Below are positions 25,516 to 32,904 of a stretch of DNA of 64,000 nucleotides, in pieces. The translations under genes were made by a program, and so were the position numbers. The DNA is taken from positions 1-64,000 of the forward strand of contig JAUHXV010000005.1 in assembly GCA_030426765.1 (NCBI GenBank), written 5' to 3'. The stretch comes from Bacteroidia bacterium (lineage in GTDB: Bacteria; Bacteroidota; Bacteroidia; Chitinophagales; Saprospiraceae). The notes below the pieces were generated by a model. That model made no database searches. It saw only the letters and a list, made by a program, of their open reading frames with translations, and had not been told where the DNA came from. How positions within the stretch are numbered: position 1 is the first letter of the stretch; each line of letters opens with the position of its first letter.

Positions 25516-27762
25516 TTACGCAGCCTTTCTGTACTCCCGGATGGTCAGCATCACCTCGGTACCCTCTCTGGATCGCGTGGTGATATCCGCTTCCAGTTTC
25601 TGGCTCAGCGATTGGATAAGTTTACTGCCAAAGCCAGACCTTGAATCATCATGCGGAATGCCATTGCCATCATCGCGCACAGTGAGAATAAGATTCCCGT
25701 TTTTTTCATAAAGCTCAACATAAAGATTCCCTGTACGGTTGCCCGGAAATGCATGTTTGAGCGCATTGCTGATGAGTTCATTGGTGATCAGCCCTAATGG
25801 CACAACGGTATCCACATCCAGCGATATAGCGGCTATGTGTTTATGTAAATGAATTTTATCCGGAGATATGTTGTACGTATCAAAGAGGCCCTGGATCAGA
25901 TGGTCAAAATATTCTTTCATGTCGACCCCTTTAAGATTATCTTCTTTGTAAAGATTCTGGTGAAGCAAAGCCATAGACTGGACTCTGCTGCGCCCTTCCG
26001 CAATAGCCTGTATAGCTGCATCATCTTTGATAAATCCGGATTGTAACTTGAGTAGACTGGAAATAACCTGCAGATTGTTTTTCACGCGGTGATGAATTTC
26101 TTTCAACAGGATGTTTTTTTCTGCCACGGCTCTGGAGAGTAGTGCGTTGGTGGATTTTACTTTGCGATACAACCTAAGGATAACCCCCAGGATCAGCAAA
26201 AGGAAGAGTGAAGAAATAATAGCGACGGTTAGATTTCTCTTTTGAGTGGAAAGCATCGAACTCGCAACCTGGTTTTCAGCATCAAGCCTGGCGATGGTTT
26301 CATCCTGCAGCGATTTTTCGTAGCGGGCCTCGATATCAAACAGGGCAACCTCCTGACCGGATCTGTATAGCGAATCTTTAAGTTGTGCGTATTCCTCGAG
26401 GACAGCCAGGCTTTCACGAATTTTCCCAAAAGATTTCAAACATACATACTCCTGAAACAGCACGTCTTTCGTGCGTTGAATTGAATGAGATGAATCCGCT
26501 AATTGGCTGGCTTTGTCAAAATACTGAAGTGCTCCGCTGAGCTTTCCTTCATGGGACGCCACGACACCTCTGACCATGGATTCGAAATATTGAATCTCCA
26601 TATCCGCCTGACAATCCATTTGACTCGCCGTATCCAGAAGTGATTGACAACGTGTAAAATCATTTTGGTAGGCAGCATTTAAAGCGGACCGATATATTTC
26701 TCTTAGCGGATCCTGACAGTTTAACTTCATAGAATGCGCATGCATGGCAGTTTGCAGCTCCACTGCGGCACGATCAAACTGCCCGTCTGCCATAAGGCAA
26801 TACGCAAAGTCGGATGCCACCTGGGTCATTCTCAATCGTTCAAATTGATGCTCTTCACATAATTTAATGGCCTCATCTATATAGTAAAATGCTCTTGTCG
26901 GATTGAGAAGATCAGCATAGATCTTAGCTAATGTCAACTGATTTCTGATCTTTAACAGGGCCAGCGTTGATGTGTCCGGAGTCATTTGGAGCGATTCCAC
27001 AAGGAGTTGCCCGGCTTTTTTTATGTCGCCTTTTCGACTGTGGTATTTCGCATATTCGCTCAGCACACCGGCCATGGTGCTCGAGTCCTTTTTCAGACTG
27101 TAATGTTGCACGTCTAAAAAGTAGGGATTATAGACGCCCAGCCAGTGTTTTGATTCGCTCTTGTATAGATCAAAGTAATAGGGACAGGAATCATTCTGCA
27201 TCGTACAGTATAAAAGACTGTAGGTCATCAGGGTCAGATAGCGCAGATAATCTGACTCCAAAGCCAGTTGATCCATTTCCCGCAGCACCTGGGGGATATA
27301 CTGCTCCTGATTGGTGATCTGGTACATTGAAAATTTCTGCTGGAGGAAATAAAATTGAGCTCTGGGCTCATCATAAAGTGTTGCCAGCTCACCACCAAAG
27401 TCCTGGATAAGGAAAAAAATGGTTGGATTCGTGACAAAGCGAAAGCTACTTTCGCGTACAAACCTGATGAGCTCTTTCGCCGCTTTATTCGTCAGTGTTT
27501 CTGCCAGCAGTTTGGCTCTGATGCTTTGTCCTTCATTTTCATTTCCGGACATATAATGTGCCAGCATCAGAATTGTCTTTTGGTCCGGAGTAAGCTTTTC
27601 AGTGTCCTTAGGACGTTTTTGACGATCTCCCTGTGTAAGGCATTGCATCACCTTCTCTACTTCATTGTTGTTAAGCCATGTGAGCAACGTATCCGGTGGA
27701 ATGGCTTGTGCCTGCAGTCCACAAGTCCAAAAGAAGAGCGATACAAAGAAAACGAGCTTCAT
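25516..27762 (-). CDS. TPR-containing sensor histidine kinase (HisKA_2 family)
   Basis: I start it at 'MKLVFFVSLFFWTCGLQAQA', a signal peptide; a longer frame reads 22 residues further upstream without one. The periplasmic part has TPR-type helices (about residues 60-440). Then come a coiled segment, one membrane helix near residue 515 ('VAIISSLFLLLILGVILRL'), a HisKA_2 dimerisation box with phospho-accepting His in 'LLKEIHHRVKNNLQ' (H557 or H558), and an HATPase domain with 'LGLITNELISNALKHAF' and 'VRDDGNGIP'. It is divergent from a LuxR-type response regulator, its likely partner. Such pairs are common in Bacteroidota, and the signal is unknown. Confidence 0.92.
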   Translation of the reverse strand: MKLVFFVSLFFWTCGLQAQAIPPDTLLTWLNNNEVEKVMQCLTQGDRQKRPKDTEKLTPDQKTILMLAHYMSGNENEGQSIRAKLLAETLTNKAAKELIRFVRESSFRFVTNPTIFFLIQDFGGELATLYDEPRAQFYFLQQKFSMYQITNQEQYIPQVLREMDQLALESDYLRYLTLMTYSLLYCTMQNDSCPYYFDLYKSESKHWLGVYNPYFLDVQHYSLKKDSSTMAGVLSEYAKYHSRKGDIKKAGQLLVESLQMTPDTSTLALLKIRNQLTLAKIYADLLNPTRAFYYIDEAIKLCEEHQFERLRMTQVASDFAYCLMADGQFDRAAVELQTAMHAHSMKLNCQDPLREIYRSALNAAYQNDFTRCQSLLDTASQMDCQADMEIQYFESMVRGVVASHEGKLSGALQYFDKASQLADSSHSIQRTKDVLFQEYVCLKSFGKIRESLAVLEEYAQLKDSLYRSGQEVALFDIEARYEKSLQDETIARLDAENQVASSMLSTQKRNLTVAIISSLFLLLILGVILRLYRKVKSTNALLSRAVAEKNILLKEIHHRVKNNLQVISSLLKLQSGFIKDDAAIQAIAEGRSRVQSMALLHQNLYKEDNLKGVDMKEYFDHLIQGLFDTYNISPDKIHLHKHIAAISLDVDTVVPLGLITNELISNALKHAFPGNRTGNLYVELYEKNGNLILTVRDDGNGIPHDDSRSGFGSKLIQSLSQKLEADITTRSREGTEVMLTIREYRKAA

Positions 27763-27778
27763 TGGAAAATATTCATCT

Positions 27779-27979
27779 CTAAAGGTACGAGTTATTTGTC
27801 CCTTTGGTTTGGCGGAAATGCTCTTCAATTAGCTGGTCAATGCCGGTGAGGGTATGCAGATGCAGGATGCTTTGAATGGTTGGTTGTTCGGGGATTTGGG
27901 GTGACAGGCTGACATGATCTCTTATGGAAACAATTTTGGCTTCCCGATCAGGATCTTTCAGTTTTTTCCTAATACGCAT
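27779..27979 (-). CDS. Possible small protein upstream of the sensor kinase
   Basis: A 66-codon frame from ATG ('MRIRKKLKDPDREAK') ending 16 bp before the kinase start, same strand. It is basic at the start and has no signal peptide or known motif. It could be a leader peptide or chance. Support is only its position and spacing; I give it low weight. Confidence 0.3.
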   Translation of the reverse strand: MRIRKKLKDPDREAKIVSIRDHVSLSPQIPEQPTIQSILHLHTLTGIDQLIEEHFRQTKGTNNSYL

Positions 27980-28213
27980 AATGGTTGCTGAATATTCATG
28001 GCAAAAAAATGACTTGTGAAATGCTTTTTTATCACCCAAAAGAGTGAGGTATGAGAAAATATTGAATTCTTGCTTTGCATTTACGCAATGTTACATCAGG
28101 CTTGCAGATCCGTTAACAGTATCCGTTACTGGAAGAACGAAGCGTAAATCGTGCCGTAAAAGATGATTATATTAGTCATCCTGTGCACGTAAAATGTGCA
28201 TGAATCGATTGAT
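27980..28213. promoter_or_regulatory. Divergent control region between kinase and response regulator
   Basis: This stretch holds the promoters for both directions. It contains the ATCACCCAAAAG motif at 28031-28042, facing the same way as the copy upstream of the BNR-type gene. No other strong element was recognised; the part next to the regulator is of mixed composition without a clear TAnnTTTG. Confidence 0.45.
28031..28042. promoter_or_regulatory. Second copy of the ATCACCCAAAAG motif
   Basis: Identical in 12 bases to 25476-25487 and again followed by G-x-GT. It sits in the kinase/regulator divergent region, which would fit autoregulation. Confidence 0.4.
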
Positions 28214-28816
28214 ATGTCTATTAGTGTACTTATCGTGGAAGATGAACCCATCATAGCGTCAGATATTGAAATGACGCTTAAGGCACATGATTATACCATA
28301 GCCGGAATCGCTTACAGCAGTACAAAAGCGATAGATCTGCTGCACAGGTTTTCGCCCGATGTAGTGTTGCTGGATATTGCCATACAAGGTGATAAGGATG
28401 GAATCGAGATCGCCACGATCATTAAAGACAAATACAAGATCCCTTTTATCTATGTGACTTCATACGCCGATACGAATACGCTGGAGCGAGCCAAACTGAC
28501 GCTGCCGTATGGATATATCGTCAAGCCCTTTAAAGATCGCGACATCATCAGCGCCATTGAAATGGCTGTATATCGTTATGCCATTGATCACAATCCACAG
28601 ATGCCGGCTGCTGAACTTATTCCTGCGCTTACGCCGCTGACACAAAGTGAATATCTTGTTTTACAATGTATCTGGGAGGGAAGTACCAACCAAATGGTTT
28701 CTGACAAACTGAATATTTCCATTAACACCGTAAAGACGCACCTCAAGAATATTTTTTCAAAACTGGATGTGCGCTCCAGAAGTGAGGCCGTTGCCGTTAT
28801 CCGCAACAGCCGGTAA
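28214..28816 (+). CDS. LuxR/NarL-type response regulator
   Basis: The receiver domain starts at 'MSISVLIVEDEP', where the start is placed; a GTG six codons upstream is possible. Acidic pocket residues are in 'VEDEP', the phospho-accepting Asp is D54 in 'VVLLDIAIQ', the conserved Thr is in 'YVTSYAD' and the Lys in 'IVKPFKD'. The C-terminal HTH, 'LTQSEYLVLQCIWEGSTNQMVSDKLNISINTVKTHLKNIFSKL', is of the GerE/LuxR kind. It binds DNA when phosphorylated. The divergent kinase is the likely partner. The shared 12-bp motif near both genes is a candidate target. Confidence 0.93.
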   Translation: MSISVLIVEDEPIIASDIEMTLKAHDYTIAGIAYSSTKAIDLLHRFSPDVVLLDIAIQGDKDGIEIATIIKDKYKIPFIYVTSYADTNTLERAKLTLPYGYIVKPFKDRDIISAIEMAVYRYAIDHNPQMPAAELIPALTPLTQSEYLVLQCIWEGSTNQMVSDKLNISINTVKTHLKNIFSKLDVRSRSEAVAVIRNSR

Positions 28817-28926
28817 TTTCCTGTGTTTATCGTACTCTTTCCTTTTTTCAAATTGAACTTTACCATGATCCCTGAGTTACAAATAGGGTAGCACACCTTA
28901 TATTCAAGGTGAATTAAATTCAAGGC

Positions 28927-30534
28927 ATGAAAAAAGTCAGGATATTGCAGTTTTCCGATCTCAAGGAAAAACAACCGGTACATCACCTCATCAATGGACT
29001 CGATCTGGTGATCATCCGCTATGGAGATGAAGTCTCCGTACTCTACGGTCGCTGTTTGCACCGCGGAGCTTTATTGGCAGACGGATATATTCGAGGGCAA
29101 AACCTGATTTGTGGTTTGCACCACTGGGACTATAGGCTGGACACCGGTGTGAGTGAATACAACAACGAAGAAGCCTTACACAAGTTTTTTTCGGAGGTAA
29201 AAGATGACGGGCTGTGGATCGATGAAGAGGAAATCGATGAATACCTGAAAGAGCATCCGCAACCCTTCAATCGCAAACAATATCTCGGCCAATATGCTGA
29301 CACGCATCCCGAAGATACCGAACCATACACGGGATATATCCGAAATTTGTCGAGAAATGGATTGGATAAATATGGTCCGCATGGCCCTTCGGTGTCCATG
29401 GGTGTGGATCGAAATAAACTGCCAAAATGGGAGTCCATTCAGTTTCTCCCCGCACAAATTGCCAGGCGACCTTTGTTGGATGAAGCACCCGTCACAACAA
29501 AGGTGGTGATAGGCCCGAAGGCTCGTAAACCACTTGAGTTAGACCTCCCTGTTTTCGTTTCGGATATGAGTTTCGGCGCACTGTCCAGAGAAGCAAAAAT
29601 CGCCCTGGCACAAGGAGCGGAAATGGCCGGCACCGGAATATGCAGCGGAGAAGGAGGGATGCTGCCTGAAGAACAACAAAGCAATTCGAAATACTTTTAT
29701 GAGATGGCCTCTGCTCGTTTTGGTTTTTCCTGGGAGAATGTTGCCAAAGCTCAGGCGTTTCATTTTAAAGGAGGGCAGGGCGCCAAGACCGGCACGGGCG
29801 GCCATTTGCCCGGGAAAAAAGTATCTGAAGAAATAGCCAGGGTAAGAGGGTTAAAGGAAGGAGAAGCTGCTATCTCACCCGCAGCATTTCCGGATTTAAT
29901 TACAGCAGAAGATTTCAAAGCATTTGCCAATAAAGTGCGCGAAAAAACCAATGGTATACCGATCGGTTTTAAAATTGCGGCGAGCCATATAGAACTCGAT
30001 ATTGATTTTGCACTCAAAGCAGGCGTGGATTACATTATTCTCGATGGCCGTGGGGGTGGCACAGGATCGGCACCGGCTATCCTTCGGGATAATATCAATG
30101 TGCCTACCATTCCGGCGCTGGCCAGAGCGCGACGACACTTGGATCGCGTTGGTGCAAAGGATATTACCCTGATCATCACCGGTGGACTCCGTGTACCGGA
30201 AGATTTTGCCAAAGCGATGATGCTGGGAGCAGATGCGGTAGCAGTCGCTAATTCCGCCCTCCAGGCCATTGGTTGCCTCGGAATGCGTGCCTGCGGAACC
30301 AATCACTGCCCGGTAGGGATTGCTACACAGAAAGAAGATTTGCGAAGTCGACTGATCGTCGAATCTTCCGCAGCACAGTTATCCCGTTTTCTGCAAGCCT
30401 CACGAGATCTGATTAAAGTCATCGCCCGCGCCTGCGGACACGATGATGTGAGTAAGTTTAATGTGGATGACCTGTCTACGATGGATTTTGACATCCACCG
30501 AATGACCGGGATTCGCTATGCGGGTGTGAAATAG
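28927..30534 (+). CDS. Rieske [2Fe-2S] domain fused to FMN-binding glutamate synthase-like domain
   Basis: A 535-residue fusion. Residues about 1-95 are a Rieske domain with both ligand pairs: C43-x-H45 ('CLHRG') and C62-x-x-H65 ('CGLHHW'). Residues about 135-520 are the FMN/[3Fe-4S] alpha-subunit domain of glutamate synthase. They have 'FVSDMSFGALSREAK', 'SGEGGM', the flavin-contact stretch 'LDGRGGGTGSAPAILRD', 'IITGGLRVPEDFAKAMMLGADAV', and iron-sulphur Cys at 450, 456 and 461 ('CGTNHCPVGIATQ'). There is no glutamine amidotransferase domain, so it cannot take NH3 from glutamine by itself. The Rieske part could pass electrons to the FMN. The reaction is unknown. Confidence 0.92.
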   Translation: MKKVRILQFSDLKEKQPVHHLINGLDLVIIRYGDEVSVLYGRCLHRGALLADGYIRGQNLICGLHHWDYRLDTGVSEYNNEEALHKFFSEVKDDGLWIDEEEIDEYLKEHPQPFNRKQYLGQYADTHPEDTEPYTGYIRNLSRNGLDKYGPHGPSVSMGVDRNKLPKWESIQFLPAQIARRPLLDEAPVTTKVVIGPKARKPLELDLPVFVSDMSFGALSREAKIALAQGAEMAGTGICSGEGGMLPEEQQSNSKYFYEMASARFGFSWENVAKAQAFHFKGGQGAKTGTGGHLPGKKVSEEIARVRGLKEGEAAISPAAFPDLITAEDFKAFANKVREKTNGIPIGFKIAASHIELDIDFALKAGVDYIILDGRGGGTGSAPAILRDNINVPTIPALARARRHLDRVGAKDITLIITGGLRVPEDFAKAMMLGADAVAVANSALQAIGCLGMRACGTNHCPVGIATQKEDLRSRLIVESSAAQLSRFLQASRDLIKVIARACGHDDVSKFNVDDLSTMDFDIHRMTGIRYAGVK

Positions 30535-30586
30535 AAAGATGATCAAAACAGGGAGATATTAAGCGTATATTTCTTTCTTTAAAAAA

Positions 30587-31120
30587 ATGCTGATGGAAAA
30601 TTTTAATTTAAATCAATCCATTGAAATCCTCGAGCGCACACCACAAGTGTTAGACCATTTGTTGTCCGGCCTTTCGGACGAATGGATATTCACGAATGAA
30701 GGAGCGGATACATGGTCTCCGTATGATATTGTGGGCCACCTGATACACGGAGAAAAAACCGATTGGATGACTCGACTTGAGATCATCCTGTCGGACAGCG
30801 AGAATAGGACCTTTGCTCCCTTCGATCGTTTTGCGCAGTTTGAAGACAGTAAAGGAAAATCGCTTGCCGAATTATTGTCGACGTTTAAAACGCTGAGAAT
30901 GGAAAATTTGGTACGACTGAAGGCACTCAATCTGAGTTCGGATCTTAACGATCAGCAGGGGATTCACCCGGCTTTCGGATCGGTGACACTCTCCGAACTC
31001 TTATCGACCTGGGTGGTGCATGACCTGAACCACATCAATCAGATCACACGCGTGCTGGCACACCGATATCAATCGGATGTAGGACCGTGGAAAGCGTACC
31101 TGAAGGTACTTTCCATTTAA
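30587..31120 (+). CDS. DinB-family putative metal-dependent hydrolase
   Basis: A 177-residue four-helix DinB_2 protein. Three His residues at family metal positions are visible: 'DIVGHLIHGEK' near residue 50 and 'VVHDLNHINQI' near residue 147. The family includes thiol transferases and uncharacterised stress proteins; no substrate can be assigned. A second Met two codons in is an equally good start. A near-consensus TATATTTC lies about 25 bp upstream. The next gene has its own promoter, so the two need not be co-transcribed. Confidence 0.87.
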   Translation: MLMENFNLNQSIEILERTPQVLDHLLSGLSDEWIFTNEGADTWSPYDIVGHLIHGEKTDWMTRLEIILSDSENRTFAPFDRFAQFEDSKGKSLAELLSTFKTLRMENLVRLKALNLSSDLNDQQGIHPAFGSVTLSELLSTWVVHDLNHINQITRVLAHRYQSDVGPWKAYLKVLSI

Positions 31121-31131
31121 GTCCAATCCAA

Positions 31132-31139
31132 TATCTTTG
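31132..31139 (+). promoter_or_regulatory. -7 element TATCTTTG directly before the DksA-like gene
   Basis: An exact TAnnTTTG match ending 4 bp before the ATG at 31144. Transcription would start almost at the start codon, giving a leaderless or near-leaderless mRNA. It also argues for the shorter start of the DksA-like protein. Confidence 0.55.
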
Positions 31140-31143
31140 GAAC

Positions 31144-31476
31144 ATGGATGCCTTAGACAGAGATGAAATTCGAAAATTGATCGTAGCTGAAATAGCAAAG
31201 ACCGAAGAGACAATTGAAGAGTATAAAGAGATGACTAAGCCGGTATCTCCGGATGACGCGATTGGACGTATATCAAGAATGGATGCGATTAATAATAAAA
31301 GTGTGACCGAAGCTGCTCTGCGTGAAGCGGAACAAAAACTTCGCAATCTGCAGCATGCATTAAATCGGGTTGGGACAAGTGATTTTGGCATCTGCGCACG
31401 ATGTAAAAATCCGATTCCGGTGGGTCGCATTCTGATACGCCCGCAAAGCCCTTACTGTGTGCGGTGTGCTCAGTAA
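31144..31476 (+). CDS. TraR/DksA-family zinc-finger protein
   Basis: A 110-residue protein starting at 'MDALDRDEIRKLI'; the frame reads further upstream, but the promoter lies inside that extension. A long helical hairpin (residues about 5-85) contains 'DDAIGRISRMDAINNKS', the tip region, and is followed by a four-Cys zinc finger, 'CARCKNPIPVGRILIRPQSPYCVRC'. DksA-type proteins enter the secondary channel of RNA polymerase and tune transcription in the stringent response. The size and motif are typical of the short Bacteroidota members; some act on stress genes rather than on rRNA promoters. Confidence 0.9.
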   Translation: MDALDRDEIRKLIVAEIAKTEETIEEYKEMTKPVSPDDAIGRISRMDAINNKSVTEAALREAEQKLRNLQHALNRVGTSDFGICARCKNPIPVGRILIRPQSPYCVRCAQ

Positions 31477-31517
31477 TTTCAGCTCATCACGGATTCCCCT
31501 CAATATGGACGCACCAC

Positions 31518-31548
31518 TTGAATGAAAGGGAATAAATCGTTATATTTG
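31518..31548 (+). promoter_or_regulatory. Bacteroidota promoter of the PAS-MBL operon
   Basis: TTG at 31518-31520 and TATATTTG at 31541-31548, 20 bp apart, match the -33/-7 pattern. The PAS gene starts 41 bp downstream. This is one of the best-formed promoters in the window. Confidence 0.6.
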
Positions 31549-31589
31549 AAAAGCACTATGATTTTCACTAACTCTCTTATCTAAGGAAT

Positions 31590-31982
31590 ATGCCATATCC
31601 TATAGAAATCATTCTGAACCGCCAATTGGCGGATTGTCTGGCTATTCCGGTGTTTATCACCGATACGACAGGCAATCTTCTGTTCTATAATGAACCGGCG
31701 GAAGAAATTTTAGGAGAGCGCTATGAAGATACCGGTGAGATGCCTGTGGAAAAGTGGTCCACCATTTTTAAGTCAAAAGATGAGAGCGGCCAACTGCTCG
31801 ATCCTGAAGAGTTGCCATTGGTGAAAACATTAAACAACCAATTACCCTATTTTAAAACGTTCTGGATTGAGAGCCTGAGAGGGAAAAGCGAAAAAATTTC
31901 TGTTTCATCCTATCCCATTATCGGAAGAACCGGAGTATTCATGGGAGCAGTAGCTATATTCTGGAGACCTTCTGACGAATGA
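31590..31982 (+). CDS. Single-domain PAS protein
   Basis: A 130-residue soluble PAS domain: 'AIPVFITDTTGNLLFYNEPAEEILGERYE' is the N-terminal PAS core and 'FMGAVAIFWRP' its last strand. No output domain is attached, so it must act through a partner. It overlaps the metallo-beta-lactamase gene as ATGA, pointing to a joint function, such as PAS sensing with a hydrolase output acting on a nucleotide second messenger. This coupling is inference. Ligand or cofactor cannot be told. Confidence 0.85.
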   Translation: MPYPIEIILNRQLADCLAIPVFITDTTGNLLFYNEPAEEILGERYEDTGEMPVEKWSTIFKSKDESGQLLDPEELPLVKTLNNQLPYFKTFWIESLRGKSEKISVSSYPIIGRTGVFMGAVAIFWRPSDE

Positions 31983-32812
31983 AGATAACTTTGTGGGGTG
32001 TCCGTGGATCCATACCTACCTCAACCCCAGAGACTAAAATGTATGGAGGTAACACTTCCTGTGTTCAGATAGAGTCAGATGATACACTGCTTATCCTTGA
32101 TGCGGGTACCGGTATTCAGCACATCCATTTTAATGACAACCTCAGCCATCGCCGGATCGATATTCTGTTGACTCACCTGCACAATGATCACATTCAGGGG
32201 CTTGGCTTTTTTAAACCTTTATTCAACCAGGATGCCGAAGTACATATCTGGGGGCCAGCCAGTCAGACGCAAACTTTACGCGCACGATTAGGGCGATATT
32301 TTGCACCTCCTTTTTCCCCGATTTACTTCCGGGAATTTTCCTGTAAGCTGATTCTCCACGAAATTTCAAATGAATCTTTTGACATCGGTTCGATTAACGT
32401 CATGGCTAATTTTATTCTGCATCCCGGGCCGACATTTGGTTTTAGGGTGATGGCCGAAGGAAAAGTATTTGCTTACATACCTGACCATGAACCGGCACTC
32501 GGGTCGAAGGGGTTGATTGAAAATCCGGATTGGCTGTCCGGTAGTCAGATTGTAAAAAATGCAGATTTACTCCTACATGATGCACAGTTTACGGCCGAAG
32601 AGTACGCCGCCAAACAGGGCTGGGGACATTGTTCGATGGAAGATGCACTAAAATATGCTTCCATCCTGAACGTGCAACATCTCCTCCTGGCTCACCACGA
32701 TCCTGACAGGACAGATAGCGAACTGGACCGTTTGTACCATCACCTCAAAGAAAGTCAAACAAGCGATATGCCATTTGCCATGGCAGTAGAGGGCTCGGAG
32801 ATCATTCTGTAA
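31979..32812 (+). CDS. Metallo-beta-lactamase-fold hydrolase
   Basis: A 277-residue MBL-fold protein with the full metal motif 'THLHNDHIQG' (H66, H68, D70, H71), further His in 'LHDAQFTAEEYAAKQGWGHCSMEDAL' and 'LLLAHHDPD', and the N-terminal 'LWGVRGSIPTS' typical of the family related to PhnP and cyclic-phosphodiesterases. The N-terminus lacks a signal peptide. It is translationally coupled to the PAS gene. Related proteins hydrolyse cyclic phosphodiesters or nucleotides; the 'VRGSIPTS...YGGNTSCV' start is close to those. No beta-lactamase activity should be assumed. Confidence 0.9.
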   Translation: MKITLWGVRGSIPTSTPETKMYGGNTSCVQIESDDTLLILDAGTGIQHIHFNDNLSHRRIDILLTHLHNDHIQGLGFFKPLFNQDAEVHIWGPASQTQTLRARLGRYFAPPFSPIYFREFSCKLILHEISNESFDIGSINVMANFILHPGPTFGFRVMAEGKVFAYIPDHEPALGSKGLIENPDWLSGSQIVKNADLLLHDAQFTAEEYAAKQGWGHCSMEDALKYASILNVQHLLLAHHDPDRTDSELDRLYHHLKESQTSDMPFAMAVEGSEIIL

Positions 32813-32904
32813 AGCCATAAAATGGCCTGAAGGGAAAGCAGGCAATACTGATTTTGCCTTACTTTAGCTATGCGATTGACCTTCGTTGAATTCACCTACT
32901 TTGA

